In this document: positions 10,696-23,500 of the stretch, one piece after another
Numbering within the stretch: position 1 is the stretch's first letter
Layout: each line of letters opens with the position of its first letter
NCBI RefSeq assembly: GCF_008831285.2
Contig: NC_045141.1
Coordinates: 26,153,315 to 26,217,314, forward strand
Origin: Nymphaea colorata
Lineage: Eukaryota > Streptophyta > Magnoliopsida > Nymphaeales > Nymphaeaceae
Direction of reading: 5' to 3'
Length of the DNA: 64,000 nucleotides
Translations under genes and position numbers: made by a program
The notes under the pieces: generated by a model
Databases searched by the model: none
Seen by the model: only the letters and a program-made list of their open reading frames with translations
Told to the model about the DNA's origin: nothing

Positions 10696-12411
10696 TCAGG
10701 TTCCATGAACAATCCCATAAATACTAACCGCAATTGAAGTCACAAAGCTGCAAACCGCACACTTCACTGATTGTACTCCGCATTGATACATCAGCAACAT
10801 TTTGCAGTTCCCGCAGTTCACATGTGCAATCTGGTTTGCTGCAAAGAAAAAAGATAACCTTGAGTAATGGACTTAGATCTTTGTGCTCAGATTGACACCA
10901 TCATGCGTGTCTAGGCTGCATCATCATGAAAATTATATTGTAAAGAAGAAAAAATTACCTGTTTATTTAGCAAAGACATATAACTTACACTGGAATGACA
11001 GGACAAATTTCTATGACGCTTGTTTTATGAAGGAGTTTATCTTTACATAGAACGCCATGTTGGTTCGTAAGTATTTCTTTACCTTCAAAAGCATGGTTAA
11101 GAGTAAGACAGCAGGTGCACCGTACATAGGTTGCGCCCTTAATGTACATCAAAGTAGTACGGCAACCTCTACAGACTAGTTGAGCCATTTCTGTTCCTGT
11201 TGCAAAGAAATTAAAAAATCAACTTGCTTTCAGATACTTTTTCAAGAGGCATTATACTGAAAAATCTAAAGAAGCAGCAGGTGGATTGGAAATGGGTTCG
11301 ATCATGTTGAAAATAACATGTTCTCTGAAGTTTACAGTGCTAGAATGATTAGCGGATCGTTTCCATTCGGATGGAGGCATGTAAGGGCATCAAGCCAATA
11401 AAAAGAAAGGATGCATTTGGCAACCGCCATTTTTCTAAATTCAAGCTTCATTCTCATGGCATTGGAAGGAGGAAGTTCGTCACTTGCAGATGGCTGAAGG
11501 ATGTTTTTATCAAGTTTAAATTCATCAGAATGACTTAAATTGGTTAGAACATTATGCATGAGTCCCCTAAATAAAGTCTCATCTCAAGCAAATGTAGAAG
11601 GAATCCTTTTTTGACAATATTGTCCATCAGATCATCAGTACTCGTTGTATTTTCATCACTACTGAACACTGATCGAGCTTTCCTGCAGCTGTAATTAATG
11701 TCCATCACAAAGTCATTAGGAGTAGGCCAGTGTAAAACATGTGGTCCACAAATTTCCAAGTAAAAGATCCTTGTTGCCTCTGGCTGAACCTTCAGTAATT
11801 CCATGAAAATAACTCGGAGTTGATATGAATTTAGTCTAGGATAGCAATCTCATTTCGTTGCAATGTTGTTACAAATTCAAGAACAGAAATATGAAAAGAA
11901 GAGGACGGTTGAACATACCAGGGGTTGGGACGGCATTAAATGCATTACAAACAGCACAACACACAGAAGTTGCTCCATGTGGATATAGAAGCAGACTTCG
12001 ACATCCTGAACACACGAGTTGGCTCTGTGCACCTAAGAAAAAAAGCTGGATTAGCAGAGCTAATTAGAAAATCAAGCCTACCATTCTAATTTACTACAGT
12101 AAAGATCAGAAAATCGTTATGAAATAAATGGTTTTGCGAAAGCAAGCAGGCTAGTTCGAAGATTAGCTTGTCTGACCAACGTCATGATTAATCTGACGGG
12201 CAAGAGTCATAATATATATCTGAACATTAGAACCAACCAAATGTATGGACTAAACAACTCTAAGAGTTCATCATGAGTACAGAGGATCAATTAACTAGCA
12301 ACCATCAAAATCATCTCAACAATTCATAAAGGAAAATGATCAACCATGTTTACCATTTGGAGCTGTAAAAGACACAGGAGCAGATGCATACGGCGCAAGA
12401 TTTACTGGCAT
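10696..12411 (-). CDS. LOL1: LSD1-type zinc finger protein, LOL1-like
   Basis: The CDS is complement(join(10696..10838,11083..11196,11919..12032,12354..12411)), 142 residues. Exon 1 encodes [19 protein letters not shown], the usual LOL1-type start. The next three exons each carry one zf-LSD1 module: [46 protein letters not shown], and [23 protein letters not shown]. All four Cys are present in each module. The usual GA before SV is GV in the third. All introns fall at phase 1, one finger per exon. Family members are plant nuclear or cytosolic regulators; LSD1 restrains and LOL1 promotes cell death and Cu/Zn SOD responses. I chose ATG 12411 because it matches the family start; an ATG at 12507 is also in frame, but an acceptor-like sequence near 12489 suggests that stretch is 5' UTR or intron. 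Confidence 0.9.
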
Positions 12412-13837
12412 CCTTAGACTCGCAGCTGGTCTCCTTTTTTCTTCGCTAAGATGGTAGAAAGCCAAAATCTCCAATTGGGTAGAAGAGCTGCAAAAGGAAG
12501 CGATCATTAAAGGAACAGTAAGGCAGCTTTTACCATTTATGACTCTGGTGATTTCAGTAATAGCCAACCATTCTGTGGCCGTAATGGTAAACGCGCGTTA
12601 GGGATCGATTATTGCAGATGAAGTGATTCATCTCCACGATGTGAAAGGGTGTTGATTCAACATGAACGAGTGTGATTGCACCCTATGAAACTGAAAATTA
12701 ACAACTCGGTGCAGAAAAAAAACATACAGGTGAAGGACATGCGAAAACTCTGCCCCTGCTCACCGTCGCTATATTTTGGCCTGTGCTCATCCGAGGCAGC
12801 GACCAGCTGAGGAGACCAACCGGCAACTACCAGAAACTCAACCCTTTCCGATGGCTGCCTCCGTTGAGCTTCTTTTCCTCATTTTTATTTTTTCCCTAAC
12901 AAACAATCTCTTGCTTCTATTGGGCGCACTCCAAAATGAAATTTCATGTTGTTAATTTCATTCCATGCTTCTATGATGCATGACCAGCCATGCAACCAAG
13001 CTTAAAAAGCCATCTCCACCAACGCATGCATGCAAACAAGGAAGATGATCGAGCCTGCAAACGCTAAAAACTTGCAGAAACATGAGAAAAGAATGTCAGA
13101 ACGCCCAATAAAACGGTGCACGACCATCTTGGCATCGTTCTTCTAATTTCATGTGCCAACTAAAACTTTTGAAATCGAACACTTTAAGAGTTTCATTAGG
13201 TTGCATGTCGTGTTTTCAAATGACACTATCATTTGCATGCCAACCATTGGAAAAGAGAGAGAGATTCAGGAAAAATTCTAATACATATAAAAAATATTGC
13301 ATCTATGCTTCTAGAGTTTCCAGGTCTTGACAGTTTGACACCTTGGACTTGGAAACTTGTAAGCTTCTGCTGGTTCAGGGAACTTGGAAGGCCCCGTCTT
13401 CCGTCACAGATAATACCAAACGCCAAAAAACTTGAGAGCTGAAAAGCAGCAAGGAAACAACTCAAATTTGTTTTTTTTAAAGAAAGCATAACAAGGTAGC
13501 CATAGGCAAAACCAAGACATGAATACAGAGTACTCCTTAGCAAACAGACAAGAACGAAGTTTTCACCATGGATAGAAGTTTTTTCTTAACTTTTCATTGT
13601 TACAGTTGAAGCTCTCTCAAAGGGGTCGAGGCACTGATATGGATAAATTCATCAGCACGAGACTGGCAGGCCAAAAGATCCTTCTTTAAGACCTAAGATA
13701 TGAGAAACAAAACCCAAGAGCACTAAAACAGATATATATTTCACATGTTGCTAAACTAAATGTATTCCTTTGATTAAAAGAAAGTTACTTCAAAATGTAC
13801 TTATTTTCCCTATATATATCTACACAGGGTCAGTTGT
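12412..13837. other. LOL1 upstream region and intergenic DNA
   Basis: This contains the LOL1 5' UTR and promoter and then non-coding sequence. A 104-codon minus-strand frame at 13229-13543 has no ATG-supported domain or splice context that I could recognise. No other feature seen. Confidence 0.5.
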
Positions 13838-13889
13838 AAGTTTTGTCAGGGCCGGCACTGTCTATCCTGAAAATCCAGTGTTTTCTGTC

Positions 13890-14366
13890 TGCAGCTTGAT
13901 TTTCTCTCCCTCATGGGGCGCTGCGAACTTACCCATGTATATATAATCTAGCCCCTGCTGTGGAGGTTGATAACGCCTGTACCCCTTCTACACACGTTTC
14001 TTGCCATTCTCACGGTAACGCCACCTCAAAGTTATGCTTGCCCATGCAGCACCAACGTCACACAGCTGTCAAAGATCATTGTAAACAAGAAGCAAGTTTT
14101 GGACGGGATAAAGAACTGGTAATCTTGCATTAACCAGGAGTCGAACTCCATTAAGAAGGATGAAGCAAACGAGGAGTGACCACTGAAAAAGATGGTATTC
14201 ATTTAGCTGAGCAGAGTGTAACCAATAATAACCTCAAGAAAACGGATCCAACAGTTGTGAATGCCGGCAATATATAAGTTGTCAAGATCACGCCAATTTT
14301 CATGACAAAATTCAAGATAAGCTTCCGCCTGTCATTGCATTTTATCATCAAACTAATCGCCGACAT
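13890..14366 (-). other. Unassigned membrane-type reading frames (possible small gene or decayed gene)
   Basis: On the minus strand an ATG at 14366 opens a 55-codon frame to TGA at 14199-14201. The peptide begins MSAISLMIKCNDRRK and then is almost wholly hydrophobic (FVMKIGVILTTYILPAFTT). Downstream, in another frame, follow WSLLVCFILLNGVRLL and then, after a TTTGACAG acceptor-like site at 14066-14073, a segment ending WRYRENGKKRV before a TAG. One splicing scheme joins the last two through a 69-base GT-AG interval in phase 0, but the join from the first ORF needs an implausibly short intron (50-73 bases). It may be a small multi-exon membrane protein gene, a decayed copy, or coincidence. I recognise no family. 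Confidence 0.25.
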
Positions 14367-14369
14367 TTT

Positions 14370-16518
14370 TTTCTATTATTCTTTGCTCGAAACGACATGG
14401 AGACCCTTCTCCTTACAAATTATGGCATGTCCAATTGATGGGACCCGATTTGGCCTAAGACTTGTTACGTGGGCCCTTTAGTGGGATTTTTTTTTAAGGA
14501 TTGAGAGGACTAAGAAAACTAGAGTTTTTTTTTTTTTTTAAATGAGACCACCCATTTAATACTTTTAATTTGTTTGGCTTGGGTCACTTGTATGTATATC
14601 AATCAAATTATCAAAACATTATTAAACTAATTTTGTAAAACTAGCGTAGACAATGATTGAGAGTTGTTTCAAAACTTGAATAAATTTATGATTATTTACT
14701 TTAACTAAAAAATAGTTATTATTATAATTTGTAGTACAAAAGAACAGTGCAGCACCTACGTCGGCCAACTAATTTGACCAGCTACGTCGATAGCGATCTG
14801 CACTTCATCATCATCAAGTGCTTTCAAAAGCCAGTTTTAGGTTTTCTTTCACTTTTGTTAAGAAAAAAAATCAAAATTTTACAGTATTGCTAATCTCCTT
14901 TATCCAACATAGGATCCTGGGCCTGTTTTAATGGCGTGGCCGTTCCGCGACGGTCTCAAGGACGTCGTCCCTAGGCGACCCACTCAAACGCGCGATCGAT
15001 GACGCTCCATCACGAACTCAAGGCTTCACCTAGCCAGTCGTGGGACGGAAAACGATTTTGTGTGGAACTTGGCTATTCTGTGTAACTTGATAACAAGGAT
15101 CGCCGCCTTTTGCGATTCAAAAAATTATTACTTGCAGAAATCAATGACTAAGCTCTCATCAACCTACCAGCCGAGCAGTTACACAACAGATCTAAGCTCT
15201 TTCATGATACATAAAAGTTAGATCTTAATTTATGTAAAATTTGAATTTTGTTTCAAGTCTGAAACGGCGTACTGTCACCGGTCAAGGTAAATTCAATTAA
15301 AATCAGCCCATATGATGGACGGTGAATCTGACTTGGGTCCCAACCATCTTAAATCCCACTTTCCTCGGTGGATGGCGACCATTGAGATGCTGAAATTCAA
15401 ATTCATTAAAAATGGCAGCCCGTCCTCGTTTTCGTTTTGTTAGGTTCCTTTCCCATTTACAGAAGATGTCCTTTCTTTCTTTCCCAGTCTGCAGGTTCTG
15501 TAGTCATCACTCTAAAAAAAAATAAAAAACATATCTATAAATCCAGCAAGAACATTCAATAATCAGAGAAAAATAAACGAACAAGTGAGGTTTTCTCATC
15601 CCTTCTCTCTGTTTCACATCTACATTCTTTTTCTCACTTTTTGACATTGTATTCCAATTATTCTCCCCATCCTAAGATGAATCGGTAATCTCACGATGGA
15701 GAACCTGAATAGATATACATTTATATATAAACTGTAAGAAAGTATATCTAAATAAAATTTTGACCTGTAGAACAGAAGCACATAGAGTTAAAGAATGGAA
15801 AGCGTTCTCTCTGGAAGCATGAACGGTGGATGCATGCGGTTTCTGGAGGAACAAGCAATGGAGGATGAATGGTGGATGCATTCGTACCTTCTCGGTAAAT
15901 GAACACGAGATTTATTGTTCCTTTGTCGGATGTGCGCCTGGATCACCAGGCATTCATTACTGTTTGGTGACAGAGAAGGACAGACTCCGCCCTTCGTTTC
16001 CATTTGCAGAGAAAGGAAGATGGCTATTCACGGCTCCGTTCTTCCATGATGATTAATTGGCATTTTCTTCATGCCCGGAACGATCGATTCTCATCCAAGT
16101 CATGAATCAGCTCCCTCAGTAGCTGAGAGTTTGATAGCTGCAAGGCGCACATTTCCCTTTCCGTCAGACTTGATCATTCGCCGGTCACGAGGCCCAAGTT
16201 AGCTGACTTTGCCTGCAAATATATGTAGCAATTTAATAAATATGCAAGTGATCAGTTGATTGATGTAAAAATTAATATTTGGATGGAGTTTCAGCGGCTT
16301 ATAAGTCTCCAAATTTAGACATATATAGATCGGGACGCAATTTTTATAAATATCAATAAGAAAACTTCATATTTAATTGGTCTATAATTGTATGAATTGC
16401 AGACCTCTTTTTTTTTTTTCTTCTTCTTCTTAGAAAATTATCGAAGAAAGTACACATGCTAGCTAGCTACAGTGCTTAACCTAAGCCTTTTTCAAATTGT
16501 TGGCTTCAGCTTCCTTCT

Positions 16519-16553
<35 letters not shown>

Positions 16554-16898
16554 TCGATCCCCTGACACTCACGTGGTTTGTCATTGAGAGCAATGTTTAA
16601 GGTACACGTGAGAGAAGAGAGAGAGAGCGGTCACCTGTCAGATCTATTATCCCCAGCTGTCCTCTAACCATCTCAATTGAAATGGCCAAAGAGTTCATCG
16701 TTGACAGTGTTTTTGCTCTGTCTTAACTTCATGGGAAGAAAAGCATGGACGATGAAGAAAATACTAATATAAATAGCAACAAATCAAGACAATATAGTTA
16801 GTGGATAGGAATACATATATGTTGTACATATTTATGCATCAATCATCATGGTGTTTACAGAGGTCAAGTATCTTTTTTATATATATATATATACACAC

Positions 16899-16934
<36 letters not shown>

Positions 16935-19900
16935 GGCATGGATGTGTTGCCTCTATGGAAGAGAACGTATCTGTAAGGAACTGAACACAGAGAGAGAGAG
17001 AGAGGGGGGGGAGAACGAAAGGAAGAATGACAAATAATAGGAAAAACATGTTGGCAGCAATGATATATCTTGCAAACAGCCATTATTAAACAAAGAAAAT
17101 AAACGAAATTGGAAAATTAATTTTAAAACTGTTTAAAGGTTGATACAAGAAAAATCTAATCAACATGCATGGAAGCTTCCATAATACTTATACAGATCGA
17201 AATTCTTATACCGACCTGACCGAACGATCCCAGTCCAGCCATTTTCCTTTCTAGTTATTAGCTGAAAGTGGCCGGACATTAACGGCGGAGCTTCTCCGCC
17301 CTCACCAATTAATGAATGTGGAAAAATGAAGAAGGGGGCCCCCTACCCGATAAACTAAACCTGCCCCAACTTTGTTTTATATTCTCATAATTAAGTTTTC
17401 TTTCTGCAAACTTGATTCCGAAAAGCTGATTTTCTGTCAGCCAAACAAGCAGAAAACAGAGTTTTGATTAAAAAGCCTAGTTGAAGTTCATGTTTCAGGT
17501 TTTCGAACTGGATTTAAGTGTCATGCAACTAACGTATATAGTGCAGTATGTAACAGTTAGTTACATGTTATCTGCTAAAGATTTTCTCAGTGGCAGCTTG
17601 TCTCAAAAAGAAAATGTAACACACTCGTAATCTGCAGATTGAAAGGAAAAGGGTATTAATTTCCACTTGTCAACCATCTTGCACTTGTCACTTTGATAGT
17701 AAAAAACATGACAATGTATTTTAACCGGTTAGTCAATCTTGAGGAATGCTTTTACAAAGTGTCTTTGAGGGCTTAAAGAAGCTAAGTGCTGTGTTTCCCC
17801 CTGTCGGTTGAGGGGTAGCGCGGTAAAAAATTTTAAGTGTATTTTACTGAAGTAAATTTTTACATATGATACCTGTAATATGGCACAGAAAAGCTTTGAG
17901 TAGAATTTTACTTTTTAAAAAACTATGTGTACTGTTCTCTCAACATTTCAATCTAAATTGTGAGCTCGAACTATTCTTCTTAAGACCTTTTACTTTTCAT
18001 ATGAAACATTTCTTGCCAACATGCAACAAATGCTCTTTAGAATAAAAGAAAAGGCAAACTTTTCATTGTTTAGAACAACCAAAAGTATTGTAATCGTTTT
18101 TTTTTCCTATTTAATCAGATATTCATACAGACTTCTGTCTCCTTTATTTTCGTTTCCCTCCATCCATATATAGGCTTAAGGGGAATATTAGACATACAGA
18201 AAAAACAAATCATGCATCCTCCCCTAGGAAATTTAAAAAGCAGTGATAATCACATCTGAAGAAGCTCATGCATCTGTAAATAAATACACATTCATATATA
18301 GATGTGCATCAGTATCTATTTTGTATGCATGCAAGTAAAGATTTACATTGCCAATTAGGGAGAATATGGTTCATGCCCAGGGACAAAGTATAGTTCCTTT
18401 CTTGGGCCAAAGCCAGGAGATAAAAAGCTCTATTGGATTCTATGGGGATCAAACGTGGGACCGATCTTGAGGGCAGTAAACAGTTTAAAACGTACCCATG
18501 CCTAATCATGTCGACGTGGGTAGGTCACCCATGTACTGCTTGCACATGGGCTTTATACTGTCGCAGACTGGGACATGTAGCATCTCAAGCAAGTGTTTAT
18601 CGTTCATGCTTGCTCCTTGGGAGACATTGTTAATCAATAAACGCTAAATGTTAGTACTGCTAAACGCATTCTTGGGCGAGAAACTGCAGTTATTTGCAGA
18701 TTAAAGGGATTGATCAGGTGAGGGGGATGAGATAGACTTGGGGATGCAAATGAATTGGTTATGGTTTTGGAGTTTCCCTTTTTCTCCCCGTCATAATATC
18801 TAATTTTTCTCTGCATTTAGCCGATCTCCCATCCCATCCATCGCGCTCTTGGCCGATATAGAAAATAGTTAAACATATAGGAGATAGGAGAGACAGAGAA
18901 TGCTCTAATTGGTCATATCATCCTGTAAACGAATATCTGTTACACTTTTTTCTTGTCAACCATTTTCTTAGCATATTCTTCTCTCTCTCTCGTCTATGTG
19001 TTGGCTTTCCTTTTTTTTTTTGGAAGTTCTTTTCATAGCAAACTACCATCTAATAAGTTTGACATGGTTTGTTGTCGCATTAATCCCGTGAAAAGTGTGT
19101 ACACCAGCATAATAAAAGTGTCAACATTGTCCGGAAAAGAAAGTTCAGGGAAAAGAACTGACTGCAACTGAAGACAAAAACGAAGGCTGGGTTTTTTATG
19201 CATAGGCAAAGGCATTTAACTCATTCTTTACGAAATCATTTTGCGAACCATGCTGAATGATTTAAATCGCCTTGCTGGTCACTGAGTCGCCAACTTGCAA
19301 CCAACAACAATGAGCTTAGAAATCATTTTGACATGGTTTGTTGCATTAATCCCGTGACGCATCACGGCGGAAAGAGAAGAGCATTGCAAATATCTACCTA
19401 TGGGTAGGAGATAAAGGTCCAATTTTGAGTATATTGAAGCCTGCGAACCTACCTTGGCATGCTCGGTCGAGCAATCTCTGACTCGGAATTTTCTGATGGT
19501 TTTCTCAAATTTTGCACCTGAACTATTATCGACCTCAAAAAAAACTTACCCACGGGCTTTGAGAAAATTCTGACTTCTCAATTGGTCGTACTGTGAACAA
19601 CGTGAAGCCACATGACTAAACACAAAAATAACCACTAAACACAAAAATAACCAAGACAGAACAGCGGAACAGTTCATCTGTATCTTATCATATGCCAAAA
19701 TAGCTGGTTTTTGCTCCAACTGGCTCAGAGTGAATATGCGGGATTCTGCAAATTTCCCTTGCATGTATTACAAAAATGGCGATCACATACTTCAGAAAAG
19801 TAGCTGATGAAGTTGCTCCAATCGGACAGCTCATTTGATCATCAGAACAGATAGTCAAAACAGAAAAGCAGAAACCATAATATGTTTTTGACTGGAAGAT

Positions 19901-20075
19901 ATGCTCAAATAAATATATCAATATGATACAAGCGTCACATTTCAATATTTACAGAATCTAAAAGACTTGGAGTCCATCACGCATTAGACTCAGAGATAGT
20001 CGACCAAACTGAGTTTTTTTAGCTGGCATCTGCCGCTGTGTGGCACCATACCTTAAAGCTTGCTAAGCAAATAAA
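14370..20075. other. Gene-poor intergenic block with microsatellites
   Basis: AT-rich sequence with no convincing exon. It holds (TA)n at 16521-16552, a compound TA/CA/TA/GA tract at 16878-16935, a GA/G tract at about 16988-17012, and a direct repeat of about 32 bp at 19058-19091 and 19327-19357 (core GACATGGTTTGTTG). A GC-richer patch near 14930-15050 carries short frames but nothing recognisable. Repeats of AATGGTGGATGCAT type at about 15827-15880 create the short overlapping frames there. Confidence 0.6.
16878..16935. repeat. Compound TA/CA/TA/GA microsatellite
   Basis: The tract runs (TA)n, (CA)n, (TA)n, (GA)n without other sequence. Both strands translate to low-complexity frames, which are artefacts of the repeat. 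Confidence 0.9.
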
Positions 20076-20204
20076 TCAAACGCTGGGAGTTCTAAACCCG
20101 ATTAGATCCAGAAATCGGTCTCCAAATTCAAGTTTGGTTGTGCCTATGTACCCAACCACACCGATCACAAATCCCAAATAAGCTCCAGTTGACACCAGAT
20201 CCAT
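20076..20204 (-). other. Small ORF downstream of EYA: 42-aa membrane-type peptide
   Basis: The ATG is at 20204 and the TGA ends at 20076. The peptide starts MDLVSTGAYLGFVIGVVGYI and ends in a polar tail (LEFGDRFLDLIGFRTPSV). It has one predicted membrane helix with a Gly pattern (GxxxG-like). TTCAG|G just before the ATG looks like a splice acceptor, and AAG|GTATGG shortly after the stop looks like a donor, so it could be the coding exon of a small independent gene rather than EYA 3' UTR. It begins 320 bases after the EYA stop. No family recognised. Confidence 0.35.
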
Positions 20205-20523
20205 CCTGAACCCAATAAAATCTCGAATAAAAGTGCAAAAAGAGAGACAGTAGTTTTATAACCAACGAAACACCTGCCTTGTGTCCTCTTACAAAAGTGT
20301 GCCCATCTTGAGCTCCAAAGTGCCAACAGGAGATTAGATCCTTATCAGAAAATGTTATCGTACAAGAAAACATGACACATTTTCTAAAGATCTCAAGGGG
20401 ATATACAAAGCTTCTCCTGCTTGAGCAAATATTCTGATGGATCAACAGATTTTTCCTGCTTCAAGGATCGAGGACACTCTATGTTCCAGGTTACCATTAC
20501 AAATCAGGAGCAAAGATATACCA

Positions 20524-23500
20524 TCATTCATCATTCTCAGCATCAGAGATTCCATATACAACTTCGATATAAAGCTTGACAGTTCTCATAGACAAACCCG
20601 GGAAACGATGGTCACCAGTGGGCCGCATATCAATCTCCACGAAAGGCCAGTTCATGGTCTCAGCAGCTTGACATTCTTCAATCCCATTGCCAATCACGCA
20701 AAAACGGTCATTTGGATTACTGAAACGAGCTTTGATCCATGAGAAGCATTGGGGCTTCCCCACATCCCATGAACTATAAACTGAGGAAGAGAAACAAAAT
20801 GTAAGAAAATCATTCACGACAAAAAAGTAAGTTTTGTAATCTCATTCTTCAATTGGAAACCTTCAAAAAATGATGTATTCAGGAATGAGCAAGCATGAAG
20901 ACCGCTTTCTTATTCAGATTATAATAACGTATACAACATGCACACAGACTTGCCTGGAAGGGTGCCACACCTGTGTTGACATGGCTGGACTTAGAGGGAA
21001 GTACAGGTCATAGCTTGGACACTGCAAAGTGATATTTAGCATTCTTTTAAGTTTCTTGCGGTATTTTTTTTGTTTATTATTTTAATATTTCTATAAAAAT
21101 AAAAAATGAATATTGTTTACTTACAATTTTATTTTTTTATATATATAACTAAAGATATATAGAAACCCCAGTTCTTTTTAAAATGCTCCACACGCATACC
21201 CATATGACAGCATAAAACACCATGGTCATGCTTTCCATGGCCCCAGGTTGCCTATAGAGAAGTTGCGAGATATGAGGTTTGATGCATGAAAGGCAACATT
21301 CTTACATCCAATTGATAGATAAACTTCTTTCTAACATACAGATGTCGGTATGAACTCCCAGTGAAGAAACTAAAGAATGTGTAATTCGGTGTTGATCATT
21401 CATCCTGAATTTGGAGTTCGCTATAATAGACAAACATGGCAAATACAAGATACTTGACCAGAAAAATAAATTGGTTTATGTTGAAACTATCAATACTAAA
21501 TTTGAACCCTGGACATAAGCAGGGAAAATGCAGCAGAAGACAAAGAAATAAGGTCTACAACTCACCATTTCTAGCTGGAATGAAACCATTGAATTGGAAG
21601 AAAATACAGCAAAAGACAAAGAAATAAGGCCTATAACTCACCATTTCTAGCTGGAATGAAATCATTGAGTCGGAAGAGCAGGCACTTGACAAGACTGGGA
21701 ATTAGGGCCCCAGAAGTAACAAGAACATTAACACATCTACCTTCCACTTCATCAATAATATCTACACCATCTCTGGACAAATGAGCTTTTGCTGGAACAT
21801 TTTCCCTGCACTGGGACAAAATGGACCGTGCTGCACAAAGAGAAATAGCAAATAAGACAGACGAAAAGGAAATGACCTCTCATATGCAATTGGTCAGCTT
21901 AAATACTTTAGCAGACACACACAGGAACGTTATTAGAAACCCAGATAAAATGTGAAGCGCATCTGGGAGATCAAGAGAGTTTATGACCTCAAAACGATAT
22001 TTTCATGAAGGGAGGTGTTCATAGGGACATTATTGATGGCCCGTTCTCTTTGGTTAATTATGAGTTACCCTGGTTGGGCAGAGTTTGATTACTCAAACAT
22101 AAAGAAGATATGCATGGCATGGGTGTCAAAACATCAGAGACTATCTCCAGCAACATACCTTTTCGCTCATATTAAAAGCAAATCCAGAACACAAAAAAGC
22201 CAACTTTGCTCTCGAGACTTATTTAAAAGAAAAGTACCAAGTCTTTATCAGTAAGGTTATCAAAATGGTCCATTTTGTTGCCTGAATCCAAAATCAATTA
22301 TGTCCCCAAGAGCCCTAATGTTGTAAGGCAAAGGACTTCAAATGCACCCACGCAACTGGTATAAAACGACTGAAACACACAAACCAGTTCGGGTTGCCTA
22401 CTTGGATTCCACCCTTGTTCACTTTTCAATGAAAAGTGTTACCAAAATTACCAATGATGATCAAAGGCTGCCACAAATGAAGCACTTTCATCAGGGATAG
22501 ATCGCCGGCAAATCTCATTCAGGTTATCATGTCCATGGCACAATGTTTATTTATTTAGCTATTTATAATAAATCAACTTCATTGTGAATGTAAAAGGCAA
22601 GTCACATCCTGGAATATTTGACCTAATTCAGTTGGCTTCACTTTAGAACGTTTTAAACAATAAAACATGAAATTAAGGAAAAAAAAAAGTGTGCACATTG
22701 ATTAGATTTGGTTCAAGCAAAAAACCAACTTATCCTACAGCTTTCTCTAGTTCCTACAATCCAGGCTAAACAATTTCACCTCAAATGAAGGTCCAAAGGA
22801 TATTAACAAGAGGGGGCAATGAAGAGTCATTACATATCAATCCTATAAACTCCTCATCCTTGGTTAAAACAAGTAAAATCCTGAACCCACATGTGTGTCT
22901 TTGTGTGTGCACCAAATATCTTACTACAATACATACAGCAGCAGCAGTATTCAAAAAGCAAGCTTCCTCCCTCTTCTGTAGACCTAAAGCTTGCCTGACA
23001 GACTCAACTTTGCATCTTTAATTCAATAAAGAAGCATAAATTTCAAATAATAAAAGAGCTAATAACCGTGACCAATCATTAAGATGAAAGGTTAAATAAT
23101 AAATATTTGCATAAAACATACTTAAAAAGTTTCATACCAGAAGATAGCCATCCATCGGTGTAGCTGTCTGTTAAGTCATAAAGGTCATCCCATAATTTAA
23201 TTGTCTCTTGATCAAGAACTTCATGCAAGCCCTGTAGTATTCAAATGCAAGTTTATTTGACCTAAACTTGAAATGAAGTGAGAGACTACCCAAAGATATC
23301 AGGAGGAAAAAAGTAAAAATCAAAAGCTTTTGTTCTATATTTGCTCTTCATAGTGCAACATTTAGAGGTCAAGCCAGTGAAGTGAAAACTGAAAAGCCTT
23401 ATGAGGCATCATGTATCCCCTGGAAGAAATGCATCATGCATGTAGACACGACAAGAGATGGTACTCATGTAGGTCGGCCATTAATAAAAGGAAGCATCAA

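Noticed and set aside
15672-16056. Overlapping frames around 15.7-16.1 kb on both strands
   Set aside because: Frames overlap on both strands around a locally repeated ATGGTGGATGCAT motif and show no domain.
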